Source: an uncultured Megasphaera sp.
GTDB taxonomy: Bacteria > Bacillota > Negativicutes > Veillonellales > Megasphaeraceae
DNA: 64,000 bases
Direction of reading: 5' to 3'
Assembly (NCBI GenBank): GCA_934193515.1
Contig: CAKPVJ010000005.1
Location: 1-64,000 of the forward strand
In this document: positions 17,669 through 27,566 of the stretch, one piece after another
Layout of the letters: each line of letters starts with the position of its first letter
Position numbering within the stretch: the first letter of the stretch is position 1
Translations under genes and position numbers: made by a program
Notes under the pieces: model-generated
The model's input: only the letters and a program-made list of their open reading frames with translations
What the model was told of the DNA's origin: nothing
Database searches by the model: none

Positions 17669-18358
17669 TCATTCATTTCCCGGTGTGGCAGGCGGCATCA
17701 TCGTAACCCGAATATCAATGCGCCGATTGGCTGCCCGCCCTTCTTCCGAATTTTCATCATAGGGATCGTCTGTAATCGGACGCGTTTCGGCATATCCGGA
17801 ACAAGAAAAAACAGGCTGACCATTAGCATTGGCTATCGTATTTAAAGCCTCTTGGTCCGTTCTCATGAGGTTCCACGTATTAATGGCTCGTTGTGTAGAA
17901 AGCTCCCAGTTGGAATGAAATTCCGGCGTTTCAATGGGTACATTATCAGTATGACCTTCAATAAATACTGTTTCTACAGCGTGGGCATATTTTTCTTCCA
18001 TCAGCGTTTCATACAAAACCTGACTCAAGCTATTCACTGCATATTGTCCTTCCGGCTTGATGACGGCTTCCCCTTGTGCGAATAATACGCTTTCAGGAAT
18101 ACGCAGTACGCCTTGTTTTTTATCAATTGTTACTTTTACGCCTCGATTCGCCATGTCCTGCTGCATATCTTCCAATAATTCATTGCGTTTTTCTGTATTG
18201 CCTGTATATTGATTTGTTACTTCTCCTAAATTAAGCATAAAATAAGATAATGCCAAAATAAAGATAGCCAATAAGCCGGCCATCAAATCACTGATTGACA
18301 GCGTAAAGGCATCGCCGTCTGCCCCTTCCTGCTCTTTTTGCAATCGTATTTTCCGCAT
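17669..18358 (-). CDS. zorB: Zorya protein ZorB: MotB-like stator with OmpA domain
   Basis: 229 residues. A short cytoplasmic N-terminus, one membrane helix (about 22-46, ISDLMAGLLAIFILALSYFML) carrying Asp24 at the position of the ion-binding aspartate of MotB and ZorB, a linker, and a C-terminal OmpA-like peptidoglycan-binding domain (VFIEGHTDNVPI, LSTQRAINTW, GYAETRPI, NRRIDIRV). With ZorA it forms an ion-driven rotary motor anchored to the cell wall that senses envelope disturbance by phage. Ten bases follow zorA and twelve precede zorC. The presence of Asp24 and of the peptidoglycan residues suggests a working subunit. Confidence 0.9.
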   Translation of the reverse strand: MRKIRLQKEQEGADGDAFTLSISDLMAGLLAIFILALSYFMLNLGEVTNQYTGNTEKRNELLEDMQQDMANRGVKVTIDKKQGVLRIPESVLFAQGEAVIKPEGQYAVNSLSQVLYETLMEEKYAHAVETVFIEGHTDNVPIETPEFHSNWELSTQRAINTWNLMRTDQEALNTIANANGQPVFSCSGYAETRPITDDPYDENSEEGRAANRRIDIRVTMMPPATPGNE

Positions 18359-18368
18359 ATGCTAACCC

Positions 18369-20477
18369 CTATCTTCTTTGCGTATATTGCCCATTGACTT
18401 TTAAATTACGCTTCAATTCTTTTATGACCTCCGTTAAATCCTCTACAGCTGCCACTAAGTCTTCATTTATTGTATTGAGTGCGCCTCCTGTATTTCTTAC
18501 GCCTTCATCGAATGCTTTCAAATTATCTCTCAATCCGTTGTTAACTGTATTCGTATAATCCTTTGTATTTGTAAGCAAAATGGTAAACGTTTCCTGCAGT
18601 GCCTTATTCACATTGCCAAAATTCGTTTCATACGCTTTCCAAGCTATTTCCATTTGCTGAATCGCCGTTTGAATAGACGATATCGTAGCTGTCTGTTTTT
18701 CTACCGATGTATTGACAAGAGCCGCACTGTTTCCTACATGCTGATTAAACGCGGTTGTCGCATCAATAACCTGTGTCAGTCTCCCGGATACGTCCTGAGC
18801 TGCCTGCTGCATAGGCTTGGCTGCATCCGTGAATTTATCGGCTGTCCTGCCGGCTTGTGTAATAAGGCCTTGAGATGCCTGCATAGTACCTGTCAGTTCT
18901 TCCAATTCCTGCTTCATGGCCAGCGTTAAATTTTCAACTGTTGCCGCCGCTTCTTTCATGGTATAGGCTACATGCTGACTGCCTTCCTGGCTAGCTGTGG
19001 TAATAGCCTGTACTGTATCTGTCATTTGTGCTTGTACTGTTTCAAGGAGCTGTTGTATCTGTTTCTGATTGGAAGCCGTCCCTCTAGCATTTGCTTCTGT
19101 AGATTCTTCCACAGTATGCTTCATCTTTGCAGTCAATTCATCTATGGACTGCTGCAAGTTTTCCATATGTTCAGCACTTGCATGAGAAGCCTGATTCATG
19201 AATTTTGCCATTTCTTCCTGCAAACTTGTTGTTTGCGATGTCATTCCCTGCTGCATCGCATCGACCATGACTTGTACCTGATTAGCCGCATTCTTCATCA
19301 TATCAGCAAATTCGGCATTGCTCTGATTGCTTGCCTTCGATATATCCGACACAATTCCCGTCATCTTTGTACTAATATCTTCCATCAGCTGCGTCAAGAT
19401 TTCTTGATTTTTAGCCGCTCCTTCACTGTTGGCCGTTACAGAAGAGGAAATAGTAGCATTCATTTTATCAGTCAGTTCTTCTATAGACTGCCGCAGTTGA
19501 TTCATACTCGCTTCATTGGCAATACGTGCTTGCTCCATGATTTCTTTCATGCCTTGTTCCATACCCGTCAAGGTTTTGGCAAAGCTGGCAATTTCCTTAC
19601 CGGCACCTTCATTTAAAGAATCGGCAATAGCCGACATACCGCCGTTATTCAAGGCTTTCATTGTAGTAAGCAATTCATCAAATAAAGGTTTAAAATTAGT
19701 ATCAATAGATTGTTCCAAAGCAGCCTGTACGTTCATCAACGTTTCACCCATAATATCTCCCAAATCGCCGCTCAAGGTTTTTAATGTTGCTCCTTGTTCC
19801 TGCGATTCTTCCAGCTGCATCACCATCAATCTTTCCATTGTAACTAAGGGAAATACTTCATCTAATGTGCTGCATAGTACATCTATATCAGCATGCACTC
19901 CTTTCATCAAATCACTGTAGAGCCAATTAAATGCAATAGCACAAAAAATCCCCACTATTGATGTAATAAAAGCCGTACTCGTTCCGTTCAATAATTGACT
20001 AATTCCCTGCTGCAGTCCTGCTGTGCTTTTTGTATCAATTTCCACCAAACCAAATGTCAATCCCAAAAATGTTCCTAATATGCCTAAGCCAGTAAAAATA
20101 CCAGCTAAATTTTTCCAAAAATCATTTTTTAACCCACATAATAACACAGAAACAGTAAAATAACTTTCAGCTTCCACGGTAGCCCTTTTTCTGTTTTCAT
20201 CTATAGACACCATGATTATATTTTTTTCGTATTGTTTCCATGTCGTCTTAAATACCTCATTAGTAGTAAAGACTTTACTAATTTCTGCATATGTTTGCGT
20301 ATTTGCAGATATTCCATCATTTAACACAGATATTGCAGAATTTAAAACTTTTATTATTTGCTGCAACCCTTTTCTTCTCTGCTCTACTTTGTTTTTAAAA
20401 CATTTTCCATACCATCCAAATACACCTGCAGCTACTACTACAGAAACTATAAGCATCTCTATAAAACCAGTATTCAT
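18369..20477 (-). CDS. zorA: Zorya protein ZorA: MotA/ExbB-like motor with long tail
   Basis: 702 residues. Membrane helices at about 6-24, 124-145 (LAGIFTGLGILGTFLGLTFGL) and 168-188 (TAFITSIVGIFCAIAFNWL) match the MotA/TolQ/ExbB proton-channel fold. From about residue 195 to the end there is a very long helical, Gln-, Met- and Ala-rich coiled coil with repeated SIEELTDKM/SIDELTAKM units, which corresponds to the long cytoplasmic tail that distinguishes ZorA from flagellar MotA. It is the first gene of the operon; AAGGAAG precedes the ATG at 20477, and a perfect hairpin lies 33 bases upstream. The internal tail repeats (EELT-K-M blocks at roughly residues 327-345 and 437-455) suggest growth of the tail by duplication. 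Confidence 0.9.
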   Translation of the reverse strand: MNTGFIEMLIVSVVVAAGVFGWYGKCFKNKVEQRRKGLQQIIKVLNSAISVLNDGISANTQTYAEISKVFTTNEVFKTTWKQYEKNIIMVSIDENRKRATVEAESYFTVSVLLCGLKNDFWKNLAGIFTGLGILGTFLGLTFGLVEIDTKSTAGLQQGISQLLNGTSTAFITSIVGIFCAIAFNWLYSDLMKGVHADIDVLCSTLDEVFPLVTMERLMVMQLEESQEQGATLKTLSGDLGDIMGETLMNVQAALEQSIDTNFKPLFDELLTTMKALNNGGMSAIADSLNEGAGKEIASFAKTLTGMEQGMKEIMEQARIANEASMNQLRQSIEELTDKMNATISSSVTANSEGAAKNQEILTQLMEDISTKMTGIVSDISKASNQSNAEFADMMKNAANQVQVMVDAMQQGMTSQTTSLQEEMAKFMNQASHASAEHMENLQQSIDELTAKMKHTVEESTEANARGTASNQKQIQQLLETVQAQMTDTVQAITTASQEGSQHVAYTMKEAAATVENLTLAMKQELEELTGTMQASQGLITQAGRTADKFTDAAKPMQQAAQDVSGRLTQVIDATTAFNQHVGNSAALVNTSVEKQTATISSIQTAIQQMEIAWKAYETNFGNVNKALQETFTILLTNTKDYTNTVNNGLRDNLKAFDEGVRNTGGALNTINEDLVAAVEDLTEVIKELKRNLKVNGQYTQRR

Positions 20478-20509
20478 ATAGCCACTTCCTTATCAGTTTT
20501 TACACGCCA

Positions 20510-20541
20510 AAAAGGACAGTATATTCCTATACTGTCCTTTT
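20510..20541 (-). promoter_or_regulatory. Perfect hairpin in zorA leader
   Basis: AAAAGGACAGTATA and TATACTGTCCTTTT (14-bp perfect stem, loop of four bases) lie 33 bases before the zorA start. On the minus strand the stem is followed by a run of T, so it resembles an intrinsic terminator placed between promoter and first gene. Confidence 0.6.
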
Positions 20542-20687
20542 GCATGCAAATACGGGGTATGTAATTGTGCATAACTTAAATATATTGCATTAATTTTCTT
20601 TTTTTTGTGTATATAAATTCACGCTTATATTCATACTATATACATTTAACACAATACATCCCACCTATTTTCTTAACTATGTATTTT

Positions 20688-20717
20688 ATTGTATCATATT
20701 CATATACATTGTGACAA
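20688..20717 (-). promoter_or_regulatory. Candidate promoter of Zorya operon
   Basis: Minus-strand TTGTCA (20712-20717) and TACAAT (20688-20693), spacer 18, in very A+T-rich DNA. It would give a leader of about 200 nt containing the hairpin at 20510-20541. The rest of 20542-20857 holds nothing else I can support. Confidence 0.45.
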
Positions 20718-20857
20718 TAATGTAAAATTTATCTATTGTTTAACTATTTTAAATCCAATCTAAAGATATTATCACGCATCTATTTTATTTTCTAGATATC
20801 GTTATCCTTTAGTTCAATATTCGTAAAGTTCAATTGGTAGCGTTATATAACTCGCGA

Positions 20858-22738
20858 CTATTCCCCTTTCAAATCTTCCAGTTCGCACCAACGTTCAGTC
20901 ATGGCATCTACTTTTTCCTGCGTTTCTTTTTGTTCCTGCAGGAGCGATTCGACTTGGTCGTAATCACTGCCGGCTGCGGCTATGGCTGCATTGAGTCCTT
21001 TGAGCATGGCTTCGTACTGCGGCAGTTCTGTCGTGATTTTCTTTAGCTCTTCTTCCTGTCGGGATGTCAGGCCTTTTTTAGCTGGACGAACCGCTGGTTT
21101 GGCCGTTTTTTCTGTCTGCACAGATTTTACTGGTTCGGCACTGGTTTCTGTTTTGTCTGCATGACTGGTATATTTTTCTTCTATATATTGACTGTAATCG
21201 CCGTAATACCGCTGCCACGTGCCGTGTTCCAACACAAAGAGTTTATCGACAACGCGATCCAAGAAGTATCTGTCGTGAGATACGACCAGTACGACGCCCT
21301 GATAGGTATCCAAATAGCGTTCCAATACGGTCAACGTCGGGATATCCAAATCATTTGTCGGTTCGTCCAGCATGAGTACGTTGGGCTGATCCATGAGCAG
21401 CCGCAGCAGATACAGGCGTCTGCGTTCACCGCCGCTCAGTTTTTCAATGTATGTATACTGCATATCATCTGTAAAAAGAAACTGGTCTAAAAGGCGTGTC
21501 GCTGAAATCCGCTGTCCGAACTGATTGGTCACAAAATGACCATGTTCTTGCACGTAATCAATGACCCGCATGGATTCATCGAATTGCGGCAGCTGCTGCG
21601 TAAAAAAGCCAATGCGCACGGTCTGCCCAATCGTCAGCGTACCGGCTGTAGGCTGCAGCCGACCGGCCAATACGTTGAGCAGCGTCGATTTGCCGACGCC
21701 GTTTTCACCGATAATGCCGATGCGGTCATGTTTGACAACATGATAGGTCACATGCTGAAACAGCGGCTGTCCCTGCGGATAGGAAAAGGCAACGTCATCT
21801 ATATCCAATATTGTTTTTCCCAGCCGGACAGACGTATCAAACATCTCTACTTCATGCAGCGGCTTGCCTGCTTCAATGGCGCATAATTCTTCATAACGGG
21901 CAATTCGTGCCTTTTGTTTGGTAGAACGAGCTTGGGCGCCCCGCTTAATCCAGGCCGTTTCACGGCGAATGAGGTTACGCCGTTTTTCTTCTGACGCTTC
22001 TTCCTGTGCCAGCCGGGCTTCCCGCAGTTCCAAATACTGGGCGTAGTTACCTTCGTACGTATAGACGCGGCCGCGGTCCAGTTCCAGCATCGAATGCACT
22101 ACGGAATCGAGGAAATAGCGGTCATGCGTGCTGACAATGAGGGCGGACTTGCTGTCACGCAAATAGTCTTCCAGCCACATAATCGTCTTGTCATCCAAAT
22201 GGTTGGTCGGTTCGTCCATAATCAACAAATCACACGGCATAATCAACGCACGGGCCAATCCCAGCCGTTTGCGCTGGCCGCCGGATAATTCATCGACGGT
22301 CTGGGTTAATTTGTGAATCCCTAGTTTCTGCAAAATGACTTTAGCATGTTGTTCCAATTCCCAAGCATGCTTTTCATCCATTTCTTCGGTCAGTTTGACG
22401 ACCGCTTCGTCATCACTGCGTTCTACGGCTTCTTCGTAGCGGCGCAGCAGCTGCATGACCGACAAATCACCGTCCAGTACGCTTTCCAAGACTGTATGGC
22501 CCGGCTGAAATACTGGCTCTTGGGGTAAAAAATGGATTCTTGCTTTCTGATTTTTCCAGATTGTACCGCTGTCCGCTTCGGCAATTCCGGCGATAATTTT
22601 CAACAAGGTTGTCTTGCCGGCACCATTTAAGCCAATGAGTCCCAATTTTTGACCGCCGTCCACAGCAAAGGTCACATCATCAAACAAAACTCGCAGTCCA
22701 TAGGATTTTTTTACATGTTCAAGGGTAAGTATATTCAT
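20858..22738 (-). CDS. uup: ABC-F ATPase, Uup type
   Basis: 626 residues. Two ABC ATPase domains in one chain and no membrane segment: Walker A GLNGAGKTT and GENGVGKST, signature LSGGQRKR and LSGGERRR, and Walker B LIMDEPTNHLD and LMLDEPTNDLD, with the inter-domain linker between them. A C-terminal coiled-coil arm (about 555-626) is the mark of the Uup subgroup, which acts on ribosomes or branched DNA; ABC-F proteins are translation factors. Start at the ATG at 22738 (MNILTLEHVKKSYG); an in-frame ATG at 22861 would add 41 residues without similarity to the family. Divergent from putP; no terminator is evident before the zor leader. Confidence 0.88.
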   Translation of the reverse strand: MNILTLEHVKKSYGLRVLFDDVTFAVDGGQKLGLIGLNGAGKTTLLKIIAGIAEADSGTIWKNQKARIHFLPQEPVFQPGHTVLESVLDGDLSVMQLLRRYEEAVERSDDEAVVKLTEEMDEKHAWELEQHAKVILQKLGIHKLTQTVDELSGGQRKRLGLARALIMPCDLLIMDEPTNHLDDKTIMWLEDYLRDSKSALIVSTHDRYFLDSVVHSMLELDRGRVYTYEGNYAQYLELREARLAQEEASEEKRRNLIRRETAWIKRGAQARSTKQKARIARYEELCAIEAGKPLHEVEMFDTSVRLGKTILDIDDVAFSYPQGQPLFQHVTYHVVKHDRIGIIGENGVGKSTLLNVLAGRLQPTAGTLTIGQTVRIGFFTQQLPQFDESMRVIDYVQEHGHFVTNQFGQRISATRLLDQFLFTDDMQYTYIEKLSGGERRRLYLLRLLMDQPNVLMLDEPTNDLDIPTLTVLERYLDTYQGVVLVVSHDRYFLDRVVDKLFVLEHGTWQRYYGDYSQYIEEKYTSHADKTETSAEPVKSVQTEKTAKPAVRPAKKGLTSRQEEELKKITTELPQYEAMLKGLNAAIAAAGSDYDQVESLLQEQKETQEKVDAMTERWCELEDLKGE

Positions 22739-22846
22739 CAGTATCGTGACTTCTTTCTCTAATAAGTATAATCGTAATTTAACCCTATCATATCTTTTAA
22801 AAATACGCAATATGCTCTTTCTTGTTACTTTATCATGATAAAGCCC

Positions 22847-22875
22847 TTGCCTGGTATGCAAAAGTACAGTACAAT
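22847..22875 (+). promoter_or_regulatory. Promoter of putP
   Basis: TTGCCT (22847-22852) and TACAAT (22870-22875), spacer 17; 51 bases before the putP ATG. Confidence 0.6.
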
Positions 22876-22925
22876 AAGAACATCATTTACTTATATTTCT
22901 ATACGTAATAGGGAGGTATTTATAC

Positions 22926-24431
22926 ATGGAACACCTAAATGTGCCAATCCTCACAGCCTTCGCCTTATATCTGCTGGCTATGTTATCTATTGGCATCTAT
23001 TACTCTCGTTCCCAACAACGACTAAGCGATTATATTCTCGGCGGACGCAGTCTGGGACCATGGATTACATCCATGAGTGCGGAAGCTTCCGATATGAGCG
23101 GCTGGATGCTGATGGGCGTTCCCGGTTTTGCTTATGCCACCGGTGTCTCTGCATCGTGGATTGCCATCGGCATTGCTATCGGTACGTATCTCAACTGGCA
23201 GTTTATTTCTCAGCGACTGCGAAATTATACAGAAGTCGCAAACAATAGTCTGACCATGCCGGATTATTTAAAAAACCGTTTTCATGACGACAACAATATT
23301 ATCCGCATCATTTCTGCTATTTTTATTTTGATTTTCTTCTTAATCTATACGTCATCCGGATTTGTATCGGGAGGCAAATTATTTGAAGCCGTCTTTGGCA
23401 TGGATTATTTTTCCGCTTTGCTTCTCAGCGCCGGTGTCGTCGTCGTATATACCTTTTTAGGCGGTTTTATGGCTGTCTGCTGGACTGATTTTATTCAGGG
23501 ATGCATGATGTTTTTAGCGATTGTTCTCGTACCTATCGTCGGTATGATCGTCGCCGGCGGTTTTACGGAAACCATGACCCGCTTGTCAACTACAGCACCA
23601 CAGCTTCTCGACATGGCACCGGATACGAGTTCTACCGGCATCATTGCTATTATTTCCGCATTAGCCTGGGGCATCGGCTATTTTGGACAGCCTCATATTT
23701 TAGTTCGCTTCATGGCGATTGGCAATCCGGCAGAACTGAAAAAATCTAAGCATATTGCCATGACCTGGGTTGTTATATCTTTGGCAGCTGCTGTCCTCGT
23801 CGGACTCGTTGGTAAAGTCGTACTAAACATACCACTCACTGGTTCGGATACAGAAAAAGTCTTTTTAGTCATGAGCCAGCAACTATTTCCACCGTTTGCT
23901 ACAGGTCTTATTTTATCAGCCGTATTAGCTGCTATTATGAGTACCGCCGCTTCGCAGCTTCTCGTTACGGCTTCTTCTATTTCTAAAGATTTATATCATA
24001 CATTTATTCGCAAAAACGCCAGCGACACAGAACTGATTTATGTCAGCCGAATTACGGTTCTCGTCGTAGCTGCCCTGGCTATCATGCTGGCTCTCAATCC
24101 GAATAGTTACATTCTGACCATGGTTTCCTATGCCTGGGCCGGATTTGGTGCCGCTTTTGGCCCGACTATTTTGTTGTCCCTGTATTGGAAACGGATGACC
24201 AAAAACGGGGCGTTAGCCGGTATCATTGTCGGCGGTCTTACGGTACTCATTTGGAAACAATTTGCGTGGTTTGGTTTATATGAAATCGTTCCCGGCTTCA
24301 TTTTCTCCCTGCTTGCCATTTATATCGTCAGCAAACTCGACAAGGAACCTTGTCAGGAAATTCAGGATGAATTTGACCATGCTATGTCGTTTAAACAAAA
24401 AATCACAGTATTAAAAAGTGATGAAGAGTAA
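22926..24431 (+). CDS. putP: Sodium/proline symporter
   Basis: 501 residues of the sodium:solute symporter family with 12-13 membrane helices. SDYILGGRSLGPWITSMSA and the long stretch through GFAYATG and WIAIGIAIGTYLNW are typical of PutP; SVLAAIMSTAASQLLV covers the Na+ and proline site in helix 8. It imports proline with Na+. GGGAGG lies upstream of the ATG, and a strong terminator follows. Monocistronic. Confidence 0.9.
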   Translation: MEHLNVPILTAFALYLLAMLSIGIYYSRSQQRLSDYILGGRSLGPWITSMSAEASDMSGWMLMGVPGFAYATGVSASWIAIGIAIGTYLNWQFISQRLRNYTEVANNSLTMPDYLKNRFHDDNNIIRIISAIFILIFFLIYTSSGFVSGGKLFEAVFGMDYFSALLLSAGVVVVYTFLGGFMAVCWTDFIQGCMMFLAIVLVPIVGMIVAGGFTETMTRLSTTAPQLLDMAPDTSSTGIIAIISALAWGIGYFGQPHILVRFMAIGNPAELKKSKHIAMTWVVISLAAAVLVGLVGKVVLNIPLTGSDTEKVFLVMSQQLFPPFATGLILSAVLAAIMSTAASQLLVTASSISKDLYHTFIRKNASDTELIYVSRITVLVVAALAIMLALNPNSYILTMVSYAWAGFGAAFGPTILLSLYWKRMTKNGALAGIIVGGLTVLIWKQFAWFGLYEIVPGFIFSLLAIYIVSKLDKEPCQEIQDEFDHAMSFKQKITVLKSDEE

Positions 24432-24486
24432 AAAATACTTTCTCATCATTTCAAAATCTATCACGTTACAATAGCAAAAAACAATA

Positions 24487-24527
24487 GGCCTTGCATGAAA
24501 GTTCACACATCATGCAAGGCTTATTTA
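24487..24527 (+). terminator. Terminator of putP
   Basis: GCCTTGCATGA pairs with TCATGCAAGGC, followed by TTATTTATT. Confidence 0.75.
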
Positions 24528-24598
24528 TTCTCTAAAAAATCAGTAACAAAACAACAATATCACCAATTCATACTTCGTACAGCAGTTCTTTTGCTATC

Positions 24599-25465
24599 CT
24601 ATATCAACTGATATTCATGCAGTAACTTTTCTTGGTAAGCATCATCAGCTAACGCTTTTTCTACTTCATCCATACGCCCTTCCTGCATCAATTTCTGAAT
24701 CAGGGTGCCCAGTATTTTTCTGCCTTCCTGCCGGCCTTTTGTTTCTCCGCTCAGTCGTACCGACGCTATGTCACGCATTGTTTTTTCATAATCCCAGTAC
24801 TGCGATTTTAATGTATTGTTGCTTGCAAATTGACCTTCATAGGTCATGGCATCTTTGATGGCTGTATCACTCATGGCCAGCACCTTCCTTTCTTGGTCAC
24901 TGCATTTCGGTGAAAAGTATGCAATCCATTTGTCTGCCCGCTTCAGCTTTTTTATATCGCTAATATGAATCTTTTGCAATTCAATGAAATGCATTTCCAA
25001 ATGATTTGTCAATACATCATGGGTTTCATCATTGGCAATATGATATGCATGAGAATAAGTATCATACTGTGGAAATTGGTCATAATTTAGTAAGTCAATC
25101 GTAATGACAGGCCGCAAATGTTGATACGGTTCTCCCGCTTCCAATTCCCGGCTGTATATCCGTCCCCAGTAATATAACGTACGATTGGCCATACATTCGT
25201 CCAATAACACCTGCACTTCAATGTGAACGCGTGTCCCATCATTCATTTCTGCTAATACATCCAGCAAAGAAAGCTTGCCGTGAATCCGCTGCGGTACAAC
25301 TTCCTTGTCGGCAAAAACCAAATCGACAAATGCATCGTCATCATGCCGATCTAAAATCGAATTGATAAAATTTAACGTCAATGCCTTACGTTCTTCTGAG
25401 CCCAGCAATGATTTAAAGAATACATCATTCAGCCGATTTAAATGGGTAATCTCAGGAACTTTCAT
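24599..25465 (-). CDS. PD-(D/E)XK nuclease family protein (Rpn/PDDEXK_2), copy 2
   Basis: 288 residues, a diverged paralogue of the protein at 11229-12137: LNRLNDVFFKSLLGSEERK, LLDVLAEMNDGTRVHIEVQV (Asp then Glu-x-Gln of the nuclease fold), the YYWGRIYSREL segment and LEMHFIEL are shared. The C-terminal repeat region is shorter. Start at the ATG at 25465 after AAAGAGGTGA; a longer frame reaching 25582 would cross the typA terminator. Whether it cleaves DNA is not shown; the paralogue lies beside the Zorya operon, this one in housekeeping surroundings. Confidence 0.8.
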   Translation of the reverse strand: MKVPEITHLNRLNDVFFKSLLGSEERKALTLNFINSILDRHDDDAFVDLVFADKEVVPQRIHGKLSLLDVLAEMNDGTRVHIEVQVLLDECMANRTLYYWGRIYSRELEAGEPYQHLRPVITIDLLNYDQFPQYDTYSHAYHIANDETHDVLTNHLEMHFIELQKIHISDIKKLKRADKWIAYFSPKCSDQERKVLAMSDTAIKDAMTYEGQFASNNTLKSQYWDYEKTMRDIASVRLSGETKGRQEGRKILGTLIQKLMQEGRMDEVEKALADDAYQEKLLHEYQLI

Positions 25466-25543
25466 GGGAATCACCTCTTTATACGTATTGTAGCATTGGC
25501 ATATATGACGCGTCAATGAAAATACAGCCGCCATATATCTAAA

Positions 25544-25578
25544 AAATACGCCCTGAGAAATTCTCAAGGCGTATTTTT
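25544..25578 (-). terminator. Terminator of typA
   Basis: Minus-strand AAAATACGCCtTGAGAA pairs with TTCTCAgGGCGTATTTT, followed by further T residues; 13 bases after the typA stop. Confidence 0.85.
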
Positions 25579-25590
25579 GCAATGTGTCTA

Positions 25591-27405
25591 TTACTGCTGT
25601 GCTTTACGCATAGCTTTCTTTCTGTCGTGTTTGTCGAGGATGGCTTTACGGATACGAATGCTCTTTGGCGTAACTTCGACGAGTTCGTCATCGTTAATCC
25701 ATTCCAAAGATTTTTCCAAGCCCATGTCCTGCGGCGGAACCAGGCGGAGTGCTTCATCGGAAGCAGAAGAACGGGTGTTAGTAAGGTGTTTTTTCTTGCA
25801 GGGGTTGACATCGATATCGACATCACGGTTGCTTTCACCTACGACCTGACCCAAATAAATTTCTTCGCCCGGCTTGATAAACATCGTGCCGCGGTCCTGC
25901 AGGTTGAAGATACCATAACCTGTCGTCGTACCGGATTCAAAAGCAACTAAGCTGCCGCGTGTACGACCTGGGATTTCACCTTTCCAAGGCGCATAGCCGT
26001 GGAATACATGGTACATAATACCGTTCCCTTTAGTAGCTGTCAGGAATTCACTGCGGAAACCAATAAGGCCGCGGGCCGGAATAATAAATTCAAGGCGTGT
26101 ATAGCCGGAAACGTCTGTCATGTTGACCATTTCCGCTTTGCGTGTACCTAATTTTTCCATAACGGCACCCATGAATTCAGGCGGAACGTCAATAGTCAAG
26201 GCTTCCAACGGTTCGCATTTTTTACCGTTGATTTCTTTCGTAATAACGCTCGGTTTACCAATCTGCAGTTCATACCCCTGGCGGCGCATTTCTTCAATCA
26301 AAACGGCGATGTGGAGTTCACCACGGCCGGATACTTTAAACGCATCCGCGCTGTCTGTTTCTTCTACGCGCAAAGATACGTTGGTCTGTACTTCACGGAA
26401 CAGACGGTCACGGAGATGACGGCTTGTAACAAATTCGCCTTCCTGACCGGCAAACGGGCTGTCGTTGACGTAGAAAATCATAGACAATGTCGGTTCGTCA
26501 ATATTAATCTTCGGCAGTGCTTCCGGATTCTGCGGATCCGTAACGGTTTCGCCGATTTTCAAATCAGGAATGCCTACGATGCAGGCGATTTCACCCATAG
26601 CAGCTTCTTCCTGTTCAACTCGTTTGAGGCCTTCATAGGTATATACACGGCCGATTTTAGCTTTACGCTGGCTTTCACCGTCCGTAACGACGATGTTTTG
26701 GTTCGGACGCATTTTGCCGCGGACAATACGGCCAATAGCGATTTTACCAACATAGTCATCATAGTCCAATGTCGTAACCATAAACTGCAGAGGACCTTCC
26801 GGGTCGCCTTTCGGGCATGGGCAGTATTTGATAATCGTCTTAAAGAGCGGTTCCAAATTGTCGCTTTCATCATCCATGGAATATTTGGCGATACCGTCGC
26901 GGCCGTTGGCGTAGACAACAGGGAAATCCAACTGTTCATCTGTTGCATCCAATTCCATGAACAATTCCAATACTTCATCTTCTACTTCCGCTACGCGGGC
27001 ACCGGGTTTATCGATTTTGTTGATAACAACGATAGGTTTCAGCTTCTGTTCCAAGGCTTTGCGCAGTACGTATTTAGTCTGCGGCATAGGACCTTCAAAA
27101 GCATCAACCAAAAGCAGGACGCCGTCGACCATGTTTAATACACGTTCAACTTCGCCGCCGAAGTCAGCATGCCCCGGTGTGTCAACGATGTTGATTTTGA
27201 CACCTTCATGCATGACAGATGTATTTTTGGACAAGATTGTAATGCCGCGTTCCCGTTCGATATCTCCCGAGTCCATAACTCGATCAGCTACTTTTTCGTT
27301 TGAACGGAATACATGACTCTGTTTGAGCATGGCATCAACCAATGTCGTTTTGCCATGGTCAACGTGGGCAATAATTGCAATATTACGAATATCTTTGCGT
27401 TCCAT
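25591..27405 (-). CDS. typA: Translational GTPase TypA/BipA
   Basis: 604 residues. Ribosome-associated GTPase of the elongation-factor family that helps large-subunit assembly and stress adaptation. G motifs: [26 protein letters not shown]; followed by the beta-barrel, EF-G-like domains III and V ([17 protein letters not shown]) and the TypA-specific C-terminal domain with [13 protein letters not shown]. Full length. GAGAGGACATT precedes the ATG. Monocistronic with its own terminator. Confidence 0.95.
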   Translation of the reverse strand: MERKDIRNIAIIAHVDHGKTTLVDAMLKQSHVFRSNEKVADRVMDSGDIERERGITILSKNTSVMHEGVKINIVDTPGHADFGGEVERVLNMVDGVLLLVDAFEGPMPQTKYVLRKALEQKLKPIVVINKIDKPGARVAEVEDEVLELFMELDATDEQLDFPVVYANGRDGIAKYSMDDESDNLEPLFKTIIKYCPCPKGDPEGPLQFMVTTLDYDDYVGKIAIGRIVRGKMRPNQNIVVTDGESQRKAKIGRVYTYEGLKRVEQEEAAMGEIACIVGIPDLKIGETVTDPQNPEALPKINIDEPTLSMIFYVNDSPFAGQEGEFVTSRHLRDRLFREVQTNVSLRVEETDSADAFKVSGRGELHIAVLIEEMRRQGYELQIGKPSVITKEINGKKCEPLEALTIDVPPEFMGAVMEKLGTRKAEMVNMTDVSGYTRLEFIIPARGLIGFRSEFLTATKGNGIMYHVFHGYAPWKGEIPGRTRGSLVAFESGTTTGYGIFNLQDRGTMFIKPGEEIYLGQVVGESNRDVDIDVNPCKKKHLTNTRSSASDEALRLVPPQDMGLEKSLEWINDDELVEVTPKSIRIRKAILDKHDRKKAMRKAQQ

Positions 27406-27473
27406 CTAATGTCCTCTCTCCTATTAATCATAAAGAATATATTTTTATATATGTAACTGTATCAGTATACCAC

Positions 27474-27560
27474 AAAAAAAGTAGTTAGTGAATAGTAATT
27501 CGCAGACAGGCTGTAAATTTATCGTTTTTTTACCTTCTGCTATTTCTGCTCACTAACTAC
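27474..27560 (-). terminator. Long-loop terminator of trmL-ylbF-murB operon
   Basis: GTAGTTAGTGA and TCACTAACTAC (11-bp perfect stem) enclose 58 bases; on the minus strand the second arm is followed by seven T. It begins about six bases after the murB stop. Confidence 0.65.
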
Positions 27561-27566
27561 CATTTT

